Part shown: in pieces, positions 24,785 through 32,919 of the stretch
Layout: each line of letters starts with the position of its first letter
Numbering within the stretch: the stretch's first letter is position 1
Assembly (NCBI GenBank): GCA_000517005.1
Contig: KI912031.1
Location: 167,102-231,101, forward strand
Direction of reading: 5' to 3'
DNA: 64,000 bases
From: Microvirga lupini
Lineage (GTDB): Bacteria; Pseudomonadota; Alphaproteobacteria; Rhizobiales; Beijerinckiaceae
Translations under genes and position numbers: made by a program
The notes under the pieces: generated by a model
Seen by the model: the letters and a program-made list of their open reading frames with translations, nothing else
The model's database searches: none
Told to the model about the DNA's origin: nothing

Positions 24785-25608
24785 CGTTCTTCTGGCGACG
24801 GCTGCGCTTCGGCCTTTCGACGCTGCTTGGCGTCAAAAGGCTCGGCTTCTTCATTCCCTATCGCTATGCCGAAAGCGTCGAGCCGCAGGATTACCCGGCT
24901 TTGCGCCCGTTGTTCGAGGCGGCGCACCCGCGTTTTTCCGCAGTGCTGGAGGATATCGAGAGCCATGCGGACGATCTGCGCGCCATCCTGCGGGGCAGGG
25001 GACCTGCGCGCTTCGATCAAAGCTGGTTTCCTCTGCTCGACGCGGCGGCCGCTTACGCCATTGTTCGCCGGGAGAAGCCGCGGCGGATCGTCGAGATCGG
25101 CTCCGGCCATTCGACCCGCTTCATGGCTCAGGCGATCCGGGACGGAGGCCTTCCCTCCCGGATCACCTGCATCGATCCCGCTCCCCGGGCCACGTTGAAA
25201 AAGCTCGATGTGGAGCATCGGCAGGCTCTTCTCCGGGACGCCGACCCGGCGGTGTTCGAGACCCTGGAAGCCGGAGACATCCTCTTCATCGATTCCAGTC
25301 ACATCGCCATGCCCGGCACCGATGTGGACCGCCTCTTCCTCGATGTACTGCCGCGCCTTGCCGGCGGGACGCTGATTCACGTCCACGACATCACGCTGCC
25401 TTATGCCTATCCGAAGAGTTGGGATTGGCGCGGATATAACGAGCAATTGCTGGCCGGCGCTCTCCTGCAGGGAGGCGGCTATGAGCTCGTCTTCGCGAGC
25501 CACCATATTGTGAGGGACAACGGCGATGCCCTGTCCCAGGGCATCCTGTCCGAATTGCCGCTGGTCTCCGGTGCGCACGAGACCAGCCTGTGGCTGCGGA
25601 AGCTGTAA
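24781..25608 (+). CDS. Class I SAM-dependent methyltransferase
   Basis: 275 residues, translationally coupled to the YbhN-like gene. Methyltransf_24-type: motif I IVEIGSGHSTRFMAQA, then ITCIDPAP, EAGDILFIDSSHIAMPG and a metal/substrate-like LIHVHDITLPYAYP. The N-terminal 90 residues form an added helical part. Substrate unknown; comparable proteins are found with glycan or lipid modification genes. The shared operon with a flippase-like protein suggests an envelope molecule as substrate (inference). Confidence 0.85.
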   Translation: MTFFWRRLRFGLSTLLGVKRLGFFIPYRYAESVEPQDYPALRPLFEAAHPRFSAVLEDIESHADDLRAILRGRGPARFDQSWFPLLDAAAAYAIVRREKPRRIVEIGSGHSTRFMAQAIRDGGLPSRITCIDPAPRATLKKLDVEHRQALLRDADPAVFETLEAGDILFIDSSHIAMPGTDVDRLFLDVLPRLAGGTLIHVHDITLPYAYPKSWDWRGYNEQLLAGALLQGGGYELVFASHHIVRDNGDALSQGILSELPLVSGAHETSLWLRKL

Positions 25609-25619
25609 TCGTTACGCAA

Positions 25620-25919
25620 TCAGGCGACTGCCGGCTTCTGCCCCGGCTCCGGCACGGCGATGCCCGCTTCCATGTACTCGTTCAGCTTGTTGCGCAGGGT
25701 GCGGATCGAGATGCCGAGGATCCGCGCGGCATGGGTTCGGTTGCCGAAGCAATAGTTGAGGGTATCGAGGATGAGGTGGCGCTCCACGTCGGCGATGGTC
25801 TGCCCGACCAGGATACACCGCAGGGCGTCGATGGTCTGCTCCGCCTCGGCGGGGATGGAAGGTCCGGCATTCGCCTGGGGTAAGCCTTGCTGTTCCGACA
25901 AATCCTGGGTGCCAAGCAC
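25620..25919 (-). CDS. FlbD-like Fis-family DNA-binding protein
   Basis: 99 residues. C-terminal Fis-type helix-turn-helix (IADVERHLILDTLNYCFGNRTHAARILGISIRTLRNKLNEY), nearly the C-terminal domain of FlbD, the flagellar sigma-54 activator, but without the ATPase part. It may act as a stand-alone nucleoid-type regulator of flagellar or cell-cycle genes. The N-terminal 35 residues are Gln/Pro/Ala-rich. It lies 4 kb from ctrA and next to sciP. Confidence 0.88.
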   Translation of the reverse strand: MLGTQDLSEQQGLPQANAGPSIPAEAEQTIDALRCILVGQTIADVERHLILDTLNYCFGNRTHAARILGISIRTLRNKLNEYMEAGIAVPEPGQKPAVA

Positions 25920-26006
25920 GATGGGAGCCTGCCTTAAGGGAAGTGATTCAGGAGTTTATGCTCATCCTATGGTTAGGAAGGTCTTAACGGCCGAGCTTCT
26001 CGCTAG

Positions 26007-26043
26007 TAAAAAAGGCGTCGCTCACCCGAGCAGCGCCTTTTTC
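26007..26043 (-). terminator. Rho-independent terminator after sciP
   Basis: Minus strand: AAAAAGGCGCT and AGCGACGCC-type arms (26010-26040) close a stem with GAGC/GCTC centre; ends in a T run from AAAAAA on the plus strand. 21 bases after the sciP stop. Confidence 0.75.
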
Positions 26044-26063
26044 GTGAGGATCGAGCGGGAGGC

Positions 26064-26339
26064 TTATTGCCGGTATTGCTGAATGCGCGTCGTGCGCAGG
26101 CCGGCCAGGCCATGCTGGTCGATGGACATCTGCCAGCTCAGGAATTCTTCGGTGGTCAGCGTGTAACGCTGACAGGCCTCCTCGAGGCTGAGAAGGCCGC
26201 CGCGGACGGCAGCGACAACCTCGGCTTTGCGGCGAATGACCCAGCGGCGGGTGCTGGAGGGAGGAAGGTCGGCAATCGTCAGGGGACTGCCATCGGGCCC
26301 AATGACATACTTGACCCTTGGGCGGTGGGGTTCGGTCAT
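26064..26339 (-). CDS. sciP: CtrA inhibitor SciP (DUF1153)
   Basis: 91 residues from ATG 26339 (a longer frame adds five residues). DUF1153: VKYVIGPDGSPLTIADLPP, then STRRWVIRRKAEVVAAVRGG, LLSLEEACQRYTLTTEEFLSWQ and GLAGLRTTRIQQYR. SciP binds CtrA and blocks it from activating promoters; in Caulobacter its gene is itself turned on by CtrA. Two candidate CtrA boxes lie upstream. Divergent from mnmA. Near-identical to family members, so the call is firm. Confidence 0.96.
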   Translation of the reverse strand: MTEPHRPRVKYVIGPDGSPLTIADLPPSSTRRWVIRRKAEVVAAVRGGLLSLEEACQRYTLTTEEFLSWQMSIDQHGLAGLRTTRIQQYRQ

Positions 26340-26397
26340 GATACGCTCACACAAAAATTCAACGACCTTTGACAGGCTCGAACCTACGCGACGGGAC

Positions 26398-26412
26398 TTA
26401 ATGTTTTCCTAA
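26398..26412 (-). promoter_or_regulatory. Candidate CtrA box upstream of sciP
   Basis: TTAA-N7-CTAA on the plus strand (TTAG-N7-TTAA on minus), one base off the CtrA consensus TTAA-N7-TTAA; 59 bases before sciP. Confidence 0.5.
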
Positions 26413-26456
26413 GCCCATCAGGTGGTTACGAGAGTGCTTAAGCTTAGCCATAAACG

Positions 26457-26471
26457 TTAACGTTGGCTTAT
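26457..26471. promoter_or_regulatory. Second candidate CtrA box
   Basis: TTAA-N7-TTAT, one base off the consensus, between sciP and mnmA; inside an ACGTTAACGT palindrome on its left side. Confidence 0.45.
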
Positions 26472-26569
26472 TGCGGCGCACTTTCCCTTTAAGAATTGTG
26501 GCACAATCGCTATAGAAGGGCCTTGGCCCCTCCCGTGCGCCGCCTTGAACGGCGCCTCTGGATGGAAAG

Positions 26570-27724
26570 ATGCTCAATTCACTCGACCTTCCTACCGATC
26601 CCTCGAAGACCCGCGTCGTGGTTGCGATGTCGGGCGGCGTGGACTCCTCCGTCGTCGCGGCCCTGCTCAAGCGCGAGGGCTACGATGTCCTCGGCATCAC
26701 GCTTCAGCTTTACGACCACGGCGCCGCCGCTCACCGGAAGGGTGCCTGCTGCGCCGGCCAGGACATTTACGATGCCCGCCGGGTGGCGGAAGCCATCAGC
26801 ATCCCCCATTACGTGCTCGACTACGAAGCCCGCTTCCGCGAGGCCGTGATCGACCGCTTCACCCAGAGCTATCTGGCGGGTGAGACGCCGATCCCCTGCG
26901 TCGAGTGCAACCGCTCCATCAAGTTCCGCGACCTTCTGGAGACCGCCAGGGAACTCGGGGCCGATGTCCTCGCGACCGGCCATTACGTGGCAAGCCGCGC
27001 CCTGTCGGACGGACGTCGTGCCCTGCACCGGGCGGCCGACCCGGACCGGGACCAGAGCTACTTCCTCTATGCCACCACCCCGGAGCAGCTCGATCTCCTC
27101 CGCTTCCCCCTGGGCGAACTGCCCAAGGAGAAGACCCGTGAGCTGGCGCGCGAATTCGGGCTGACCGTGGCGGAGAAGGCGGACAGCCAGGACATCTGCT
27201 TCGTCACTCAAGGGCGATACAGCGACGTGATCGAGCGGCTGAAGCCTGGCGCCGTCCAGGGCGGGGAGATCGTCCATGTGGACGGCCGCGTTCTCGGCCG
27301 TCACGAGGGTATCATCCATTACACGGTGGGGCAGCGGAAGGGGCTCGGGCTCTCCGTGGGCGAGCCGCTCTATGTCGTGCGACTCGACGCCAAGGAGGCT
27401 CGCGTGGTTGTGGGCCCCCGGGAGGCCCTGGCCACCCGCCTGATCCGTGTGACGGATGTGAACTGGCTCGGCGACGTTCCTCTGGAGACCTTGGGCGAGA
27501 AGGGGATGGAGGTGGCCGTGCGCGTCCGCTCCACCCGCGAGCCGCGCCCGGCCATCTTAAGATCCACAGGAACCCACACTACGGTCGAGCTGTTATCGGC
27601 GGAAGACGGGGTGTCTCCCGGTCAAGCTTGTGTCATCTATGAGAGCGATGCTCCCCGGGCACGTGTGCTTGGCGGGGGCACCATTGCTCGCACAGTAGCC
27701 GAAGCCGCGCCCGCCGCGGCCTGA
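26570..27724 (+). CDS. mnmA: tRNA 2-thiouridylase MnmA
   Basis: 384 residues. It makes 2-thiouridine at U34 of Lys, Glu and Gln tRNAs. PP-loop [12 protein letters not shown] near the start; catalytic Cys in [16 protein letters not shown] and in KADSQDICF; tRNA-binding motifs DQSYFLY and GLG-type region [11 protein letters not shown]. The Cys pair (C of PCVECN and of QDIC) is intact. The C-terminal beta barrel ends in Ala/Pro. AT-rich leader with candidate CtrA boxes; followed by pmtA. Confidence 0.97.
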   Translation: MLNSLDLPTDPSKTRVVVAMSGGVDSSVVAALLKREGYDVLGITLQLYDHGAAAHRKGACCAGQDIYDARRVAEAISIPHYVLDYEARFREAVIDRFTQSYLAGETPIPCVECNRSIKFRDLLETARELGADVLATGHYVASRALSDGRRALHRAADPDRDQSYFLYATTPEQLDLLRFPLGELPKEKTRELAREFGLTVAEKADSQDICFVTQGRYSDVIERLKPGAVQGGEIVHVDGRVLGRHEGIIHYTVGQRKGLGLSVGEPLYVVRLDAKEARVVVGPREALATRLIRVTDVNWLGDVPLETLGEKGMEVAVRVRSTREPRPAILRSTGTHTTVELLSAEDGVSPGQACVIYESDAPRARVLGGGTIARTVAEAAPAAA

Positions 27725-27746
27725 GGCGTCGATCGAAGGAACCTTT

Positions 27747-28388
27747 ATGACGGATGGAGCGACCACCGTCCTGATGCGCAAGGCCTATGCGCGTTGGGCC
27801 CCGATCTACGATCTCGTCTACGACAAGCTGACAGAACCGGCCGCCCGCGCGGCCGTGAATGCCGCCGTCGCCTGCGGGCCCAAGGTTCTCGAGGCCGGCG
27901 TCGGCACGGGGCTGTCCCTCGGCTATTATCCCAGGCATGCCGAGGTTTACGGGGTCGATCTCTCCGAGGACATGCTGCGCCGGGCCCAGGATAAGGTCGA
28001 GAAGAGGGGCTTAAGCCATGTGAAGAGCCTGCAGGTGATGGACGTCACCCGTCTCGGCTTCCCGGATGAGAGCTTCGATGCCGTCACGGCGCAGTTCATC
28101 ATCACCCTGGTGCCGGAGCCGGAGACGGCTCTCAACGAGTTCATGCGCGTGCTGAAGCCGGGCGGCGAGATCGTGCTCGCCAATCATTGGGGGCAACCCT
28201 CGGGGCCGATCGCAGCCCTGGAGGAGCTGGCTTCGCCCGTCGCCAAGGCCATCGGCTGGAGCTCGGCCTTCAAGGCAGCCCGGGTCGAAGAGTGGGCGCG
28301 GGGAACCGGCCGCATGGAGGTCGTGGAACTGAGATCCCTGTTCCCGGTCGGGTTCTTCAAGCTGATGAAGATCAGAAAGCAGGCCTGA
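27747..28388 (+). CDS. pmtA: Phosphatidylethanolamine N-methyltransferase PmtA
   Basis: 213 residues, 22 bases after mnmA. SAM-dependent methyltransferase of the Sinorhizobium/Bradyrhizobium PmtA type making phosphatidylcholine. Motif I is VLEAGVGTGLSLGYYP; the substrate-side N-terminus YARWAPIYDLVYDKL and the later DAVTAQFIITLVPEP, MRVLKPGGEIVLANHWG fit the family. The C-terminal half carries a longer hydrophobic region (FPVGFFKLMKI) possibly for membrane contact. AAGGAACC precedes the ATG. Confidence 0.88.
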   Translation: MTDGATTVLMRKAYARWAPIYDLVYDKLTEPAARAAVNAAVACGPKVLEAGVGTGLSLGYYPRHAEVYGVDLSEDMLRRAQDKVEKRGLSHVKSLQVMDVTRLGFPDESFDAVTAQFIITLVPEPETALNEFMRVLKPGGEIVLANHWGQPSGPIAALEELASPVAKAIGWSSAFKAARVEEWARGTGRMEVVELRSLFPVGFFKLMKIRKQA

Positions 28389-28435
28389 AGCTTGGGCGCA
28401 AGCGGATGGGTGCAAGGATCTGACCGCTCAAGCCG

Positions 28436-28459
28436 AGAAGGCCTCCAGCGGGCCTTCTC
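28436..28459 (+). terminator. Hairpin after pmtA
   Basis: GAGAAGGCC / GGCCTTCTC arms with a six-base loop, 48 bases past the pmtA stop. No T run, so a weak terminator at best. Confidence 0.5.
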
Positions 28460-28535
28460 GCCACGTGGTGACTTTCAGGGGGGCGAGCCCTATCTTAGGA
28501 AGGGCTGCCATCCGCCCATAACGAAAGCCATTCCC

Positions 28536-28754
28536 ATGCGCCTCTTCATGTTTACCTCCCAAGCCAAGGACGACCTGCACGCGTTTGCCGGCGACGAGTC
28601 CGGCAGCAAGCTTCCGGCCAAATATGGCCCCTGGGGGTTGACCGGCACCCTAGGCTCCCGCGAGACCCCGCCGCACAAGTTCTCACGCAAAGTCATCGAA
28701 CAGTCGATTTCAACCGACGGTTTTCAGCTGTGGCGCATGAAAGCCAAGGGCTGA
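28536..28754 (+). CDS. Small conserved hypothetical protein
   Basis: 72 residues, starting MRLFMFTSQAKDDLHAFAGDESG and containing LPAKYGPWGLTGTLG, HKFSRKVIEQSIS and FQLWRMKAK. Such short proteins are widespread in Hyphomicrobiales, with no known function. The W and G-x-G pattern is stable. No signal peptide. Codon use agrees with neighbours. The upstream part of the longer open frame has no family sequence, so ATG 28536 is the best start. Confidence 0.7.
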   Translation: MRLFMFTSQAKDDLHAFAGDESGSKLPAKYGPWGLTGTLGSRETPPHKFSRKVIEQSISTDGFQLWRMKAKG

Positions 28755-28833
28755 CAGATCTGCCAGGTGCATTGTCCAGAAGCTTCCGGATGGCGGGCTC
28801 GTCACAAATCCGCAGCTTACCTGCGCGTCTTTC

Positions 28834-28862
28834 TTGACACTGGGGGGCAACCTTCCCTATAT
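28834..28862 (+). promoter_or_regulatory. Sigma-70-type promoter of tRNA-Met
   Basis: TTGACA (28834-28839), 17 bases, CTATAT (28857-28862); 38 bases before the tRNA. Confidence 0.7.
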
Positions 28863-28900
28863 CGCGCATGCCTGACGCGGGGCTAAGCCCCGCTTCCTGG

Positions 28901-28977
28901 GGCGGAGTAGCTCAGTTGGTCAGAGCAGAGGAATCATAATCCTTGTGTCGGGGGTTCAAATCCCTCCTCCGCTACCA
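28901..28977 (+). tRNA. tRNA-Met (anticodon CAT)
   Basis: 77 bases; CCA encoded. Anticodon loop ATCATAA between GAGGA and TCCTT stems. GGCGGAG pairs with CTCCGCT (G-T at the end). Sequence is that of the elongator tRNA-Met, not the initiator. A GCGGGGC/GCCCCGC hairpin sits just before it (28876-28892). Confidence 0.95.
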
Positions 28978-29062
28978 TTGATCCCCTGGCAGTTGGACGC
29001 AGTACCAGGGACTGCCAGCAGATTTGTAATCAGTTCTTTGTGGATTGTTGGCCTTCTAGCCC

Positions 29063-29731
29063 TCACGCTCCGGTCCGGGCAAACAGCCGTCTCATCAACA
29101 CCATAGCAGCCAGAGCGCCAAGCAATTGGGCCGCGATAAATGCGGGCACGTCGGCAGGTGCGATTCCAGCGAACGTCGCCGTCAGTGCTCGTGCAATGGT
29201 CACAGCCGGATTGGCGAAGGAAGTAGAAGAGGTGAACCAGTAGGCGGCTGTGATGTAGAGCCCAACCGCGAAGGGAATGGCCTCGATCCGAAATCGCACC
29301 ACGGCGAGGATCGTCATCAACAGCCCGAAGGTCGCCACGAACTCGGCCAACCATTGCGCCCCGCCCGTCCGGGCGGTGGCAGATGCCTGGACGAGCGCCA
29401 GATCAAACATGCCATGTGCCGTGAGCGTGCCAAGGCAGCCGCCAATGACTTGAGCCATGACGTAGGGGGCGAACTCTCGCCATGGCAGCCCACCCATAAT
29501 GCTTTCAACCAGGGATACCGCGGGATTGAAGTGCGCCCCCGAAACTGGGGCCAGAGCGAGGATCAGAACAACCAGGATAGCTCCTGTCGGCAGCGTGTTG
29601 CCCAGGAGAGCGAGAGCTGTGTTCCCGCCCGCCAGTTTGTCCGCCATGATGCCCGAGCCCACCACGGCTGCGACGAGGAACCCTGTTCCGAGTGCTTCCG
29701 CCGCCATCCGCTTCGCAAGAGAGAACGTCAT
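29063..29731 (-). CDS. Aquaglyceroporin (AqpS-like) in arsenic operon
   Basis: 222 residues, six helices and two NPA loops (HFNPAVSLVES and FANPAVTIARAL). MIP channel; in Sinorhizobium the AqpS member lets arsenite, made by ArsC, flow out of the cell. Here it follows arsC with an ATGA overlap, and no ArsB or Acr3 pump is visible, so export by the channel is the likely route. It ends 85 bases from the 3' end of tRNA-Met, on the opposite strand. The role in arsenic depends on context. Confidence 0.9.
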   Translation of the reverse strand: MTFSLAKRMAAEALGTGFLVAAVVGSGIMADKLAGGNTALALLGNTLPTGAILVVLILALAPVSGAHFNPAVSLVESIMGGLPWREFAPYVMAQVIGGCLGTLTAHGMFDLALVQASATARTGGAQWLAEFVATFGLLMTILAVVRFRIEAIPFAVGLYITAAYWFTSSTSFANPAVTIARALTATFAGIAPADVPAFIAAQLLGALAAMVLMRRLFARTGA

Positions 29732-30270
29732 GTGGACTGCGGGGCGTTTTCGATTGTTGCGCCAGTGCTCGCGCCTTCCAGATGGCCTATCTCGCGCAGA
29801 CGAGTGCCAATCGCGAACTGATCCAGGCTTGTCAGCGGGAGGTTGAGGAAAGTGCCAATCCTGTTCTTGAGGAACCGGAATGCCTGCTCGAAGGCTTGCT
29901 CCTTGTCCATGTCGGAGCCTTTGACCCCAGCTGGGTCTTCGATCCCCCAGTGGGCAATGGAAGGGTGCCCTGGCCAGAGGGGGCAAGCCTCTCCGGCGGC
30001 GCTGTCGCAGACGGTGATCACGAAATCCATCACGGGCGCATTCGGCTGGGCATATTCATCCCAGCTTTTTGAGCGATAGCCGTCCGTGGGGTAGTCGTGA
30101 GCGCCGAGCACCTTGATTGCGAGCGGGTTCACCGTGCCTTTTGGTTGGCTTCCAGCCGAGAACGCATTGAAGCGCCCAGCCCCATCCTTTCGCAGGATGC
30201 CCTCCGCCAGAATAGATCGGGCCGTGTTGCCTGTGCAGAGAAAGAGAACATTGTAGGTTCGCGCAGTCAT
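29728..30270 (-). CDS. arsC: Arsenate reductase ArsC (LMW-PTP type)
   Basis: 180 residues from ATG 30270 (MTARTYNVLFLCTGNTARS); the P-loop C-T-G-N-T-A-R-S is that of thioredoxin-linked ArsC. It reduces arsenate to arsenite. Second conserved parts: FVITVCDSAAGEACPLWPGHP with the two resolving Cys, and WGIEDPAG. A C-terminal extension of about 35 residues is present. Start ATG lies eight bases from the stop of the upstream DUF6428 gene, so it is part of the operon. Confidence 0.95.
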   Translation of the reverse strand: MTARTYNVLFLCTGNTARSILAEGILRKDGAGRFNAFSAGSQPKGTVNPLAIKVLGAHDYPTDGYRSKSWDEYAQPNAPVMDFVITVCDSAAGEACPLWPGHPSIAHWGIEDPAGVKGSDMDKEQAFEQAFRFLKNRIGTFLNLPLTSLDQFAIGTRLREIGHLEGASTGATIENAPQST

Positions 30271-30278
30271 GGCAGCCT

Positions 30279-30893
30279 CTAATAGCACTTGGTGTTCGAG
30301 GGAGACTTGGCGGTCGAACAGCATCCTGACACAGCGTCCCGGATAGCCTTCTCAGCGAGTGCATCACCTTCAGTCAGGCGCACCGGCTTCTCGATCCCGT
30401 TGTCTTCAAACCAGCGATCCCGAGGCTTGCATGAAGCGTGGCGCGGGGCAAGCGAGACCAGAACCCGTTCCTGTTCGGCGGCGATGCCATCGACGGCGTA
30501 AAGACCGATCACACCCAGATCGTCCCCGCACTCGAAGGTGAGGCGCGAGGCGGGATCAAGGCCAACGTCGCGGGCCACCTTGTCCATGATGGCGAGGAAT
30601 TTGCCGACCGTCATCGCCCGGCTCTGTGGCTCGCCAGGAACGTCCCAGACCTGGATGAAGGTCTCGGTCCAAGCCTCCGGGTTGGCCCCGCAGTCCAGGC
30701 CCGAGAAGCGGCCTGTCTTGATTTCCGTGACGTGATAGCCCGCCCGGGTCTCACGACCGGCATAGACAATGACGAGGGAGCGAGCCCCAAAAGCTCGAAG
30801 GCTGTCGAGGAAAGCCCCAGTTGAAGGGTCTGAGATCGTCATAGCAACTGGCTGTGCCGTTGCAGAGATAGGGGTACTGGCAAGCACGGTCAT
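30279..30893 (-). CDS. DUF6428 family protein of arsenic operon
   Basis: 204 residues, no signal. Blocks: GARSLVIVYAGRETRAGYHVTEIKTG, WTETFIQVWD, FECGDDLGVIGLYAVDG and SCKPRDRWFED. DUF6428 proteins occur with arsR and arsC in proteobacteria; function is not known. The C-terminus ends in Cys-rich GCCSTAK...KCY, which might bind arsenite, but this is speculation. First gene of the minus operon, 43 bases from divergent arsR. Confidence 0.8.
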   Translation of the reverse strand: MTVLASTPISATAQPVAMTISDPSTGAFLDSLRAFGARSLVIVYAGRETRAGYHVTEIKTGRFSGLDCGANPEAWTETFIQVWDVPGEPQSRAMTVGKFLAIMDKVARDVGLDPASRLTFECGDDLGVIGLYAVDGIAAEQERVLVSLAPRHASCKPRDRWFEDNGIEKPVRLTEGDALAEKAIRDAVSGCCSTAKSPSNTKCY

Positions 30894-30908
30894 GATGCGC
30901 TATCCTCC

Positions 30909-30936
30909 ATTTCAACTTTTCAAGGATTATTGAAAT
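30909..30936. promoter_or_regulatory. Candidate ArsR operator
   Basis: ATTTCAA (30909-30915) and TTGAAAT (30930-30936) form an inverted repeat spanning the 43-base arsR/DUF6428 gap, adjoining the arsR start. ArsR repressors bind such dyads. Confidence 0.6.
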
Positions 30937-31272
30937 ATGGATGAGCGTCAAGCCATTAGTGCGTTCGGATCACTGGCTCAGGAAACGCGTCTGCGGGTGC
31001 TGCGCCTTCTCGTTCAAGCCGGACCGGAAGGATTGGCGGCAGGAGCCATCGCCGAGAAGGTCGGAGTTTCTCCCTCGAACATCTCGTTCCACCTCTCGCA
31101 CCTGGAACGTGCTGGGCTGATTCAGGCTCGGCGCGAGGCTCGGTCGATCATCTACAACGTGGGCTACTCTGCCCTCCGCGACCTCATCCGGTTCTTAATG
31201 GAAGATTGCTGTGCCGGTGATCCGCGCGTGGTTTCGGCGGAATGCGACCCGTCGATAAGTGCCTGCTCCTGA
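30937..31272 (+). CDS. arsR: ArsR-family repressor
   Basis: 111 residues, winged helix: AQETRLRVLRLLVQAGPEGLAAGAIAEKVGVSPSNISFHLSHLERAGLI. C-terminal Cys pair CCAG and the later C-D-P-S-I-S-A-C are candidates for arsenite or metal sensing; the usual E. coli ELCVC motif is absent, as in many alphaproteobacterial ArsR. Divergent from the DUF6428-arsC-aquaporin operon, whose shared gap holds the operator. Confidence 0.93.
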   Translation: MDERQAISAFGSLAQETRLRVLRLLVQAGPEGLAAGAIAEKVGVSPSNISFHLSHLERAGLIQARREARSIIYNVGYSALRDLIRFLMEDCCAGDPRVVSAECDPSISACS

Positions 31273-31404
31273 CCAAAACTCATCTAGTTGTCATTGTAAC
31301 TCGGCTCGCCTTTGGGTTTTGCAACTTCGGAAGCACCGCGCTGCTGAGGGGAAGGGTGTCGCTGGATTGGTGCGAGCCTATCCTCCGGATATCAAAGGGT
31401 ACGA

Positions 31405-32919
31405 TCAGGCCGCCGCATGTGGCAGGGCGTCTCGTTGCAACCCGGCCCCGTCCTCGGGACTGCGGGCGCAGTTGCGGCCAGCCGCCTTGGCCCGGTAGAG
31501 GGCTTGGTCCGCCGCCTCGAGGAGAACGGCTCTTTCGCTTCCGCGGGATGGCTGGGCCGAGGCAATCCCGATGCTCGCCGTCACCACCTGATAGGGACTT
31601 CCATCATGCGCGATGCCCATGGCGACGATGGCTTGACGGATGTTCTCGGCAATCAACCGGGCGCCGGCGAGATCCGTCTCGGGCAGAACGATAGCGAACT
31701 CCTCGCCGCCATAACGGGCCGCAATGTCGCGAGGGCGGCGGATATGGGTGTCGAGCGTGCCGGCGATCGCGCGGAGAACTTCGTCGCCCCTCCCGTGACC
31801 ATAGCGGTCGTTGAAGCTCTTGAAGTAGTCGGCATCGACATAAAGCAGTGACAGCGCAGAGCCGGAGCGAATGGCCTGACGCCATTCGCGCTCGAAGGTT
31901 TCGCGGAAGGCGCGACGGTTCGGCAAGCCCGTCAGATCATCGGTTCGCGCGATCCGTCTGAGCTTGGTCTCGGCCCTAGTGCGGCGTTTCAATTCACGTT
32001 GAAACAGGATCGTCAGTGCGACGACCGCACAGCACAGGACCAGCGTTACCAGGCTGAGGACGAGGGCCTTTCGCTGCCAGGCCGAGAAGATCTCATCGAC
32101 CGAGAGCGCAACAGTGAGAACGAGGGGATACTTGTCGAGCCGCTCGAAGGAGATGATGCGACGAATGCCATCGATGGGCGAGATCGAGTCGAACGTGCCT
32201 GATTTTGCCTGCAGGAGGCGTTGGACATGCGGAGAGCCGCTCAAGTCCTGGTTGATCTGGCTCTCATCATAGGGGTAGCGCGTCAGCAGGACGCCGTCAT
32301 TGCGAAAGAGATTGATCGCTCCCTGCTGACCAAGACTCAGATTGTCGAACCGCTGATTGATGGTGGTCAGGGGCATCGATCCCATGACGACCCCGGCAAA
32401 GCGCCCGGACGAATCCGAGAGCCTCCGGCTGATGCCGATGCTGAGGTCGCCATGCGGCGTTCTGCTCTTGAATGGACGGCTGACATAGAGGCCGATGTGA
32501 TTGTTCTCTTTGTGGGCGATGAAGTACTCGCGATCCGCAACATTGAGAGATCGCGAGGCGATGACAGGACCGGCATCGGCGATGAGATTGCCGGCCTGAT
32601 CCACGAGCAGCAGAGTCCCCATGAAGGACGCCGAGGCCGCGCGATCGAAGAGCATCCGGTATTGAAGGTCGGGAGGGAGCTGTGGGACGTTGAGATATCG
32701 CAGCCCCTCCATCGCCCCCTTCAGCGACAGATCGAGCAGCTCGAGATTGCCGTCGAGATCATGAGCGATGGTGGTCAGAATATTGCGCGATGCCTTTTCG
32801 GCCTCCTGCCATGTGTTCTGACGGTCCATCCACAGCGTGTGTGCTGAAATCCCGAGGATCCCCAGGGCAATCACGCCTGCAATCAGGTGTAAGTAGACTT
32901 CTGAGAACAGACGTTTCAT
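31405..32919 (-). CDS. Membrane diguanylate cyclase with dCache-type sensor
   Basis: 504 residues. N-terminal membrane helix (LIAGVIALGILGISAHTLW), periplasmic double-Cache-like domain (about 35-285), second membrane helix (VLSLVTLVLCCAVVALTILF), then the GGDEF domain with an intact G-G-E-E-F active site and an R-P-R-D inhibitory site five residues before it. It makes c-di-GMP. Periplasmic sensor of unknown ligand. The Alg44-like PilZ protein encoded at 39973-41181 is a plausible downstream reader (inference). The tail has a short Pro/Ala end. Confidence 0.94.
   Translation of the reverse strand: MKRLFSEVYLHLIAGVIALGILGISAHTLWMDRQNTWQEAEKASRNILTTIAHDLDGNLELLDLSLKGAMEGLRYLNVPQLPPDLQYRMLFDRAASASFMGTLLLVDQAGNLIADAGPVIASRSLNVADREYFIAHKENNHIGLYVSRPFKSRTPHGDLSIGISRRLSDSSGRFAGVVMGSMPLTTINQRFDNLSLGQQGAINLFRNDGVLLTRYPYDESQINQDLSGSPHVQRLLQAKSGTFDSISPIDGIRRIISFERLDKYPLVLTVALSVDEIFSAWQRKALVLSLVTLVLCCAVVALTILFQRELKRRTRAETKLRRIARTDDLTGLPNRRAFRETFEREWRQAIRSGSALSLLYVDADYFKSFNDRYGHGRGDEVLRAIAGTLDTHIRRPRDIAARYGGEEFAIVLPETDLAGARLIAENIRQAIVAMGIAHDGSPYQVVTASIGIASAQPSRGSERAVLLEAADQALYRAKAAGRNCARSPEDGAGLQRDALPHAAA

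Noticed and set aside
28901..31272. Genomic island at tRNA-Met with att repeats
   Set aside because: I looked for a repeat of the tRNA 3' end after arsR and saw none; no integrase.
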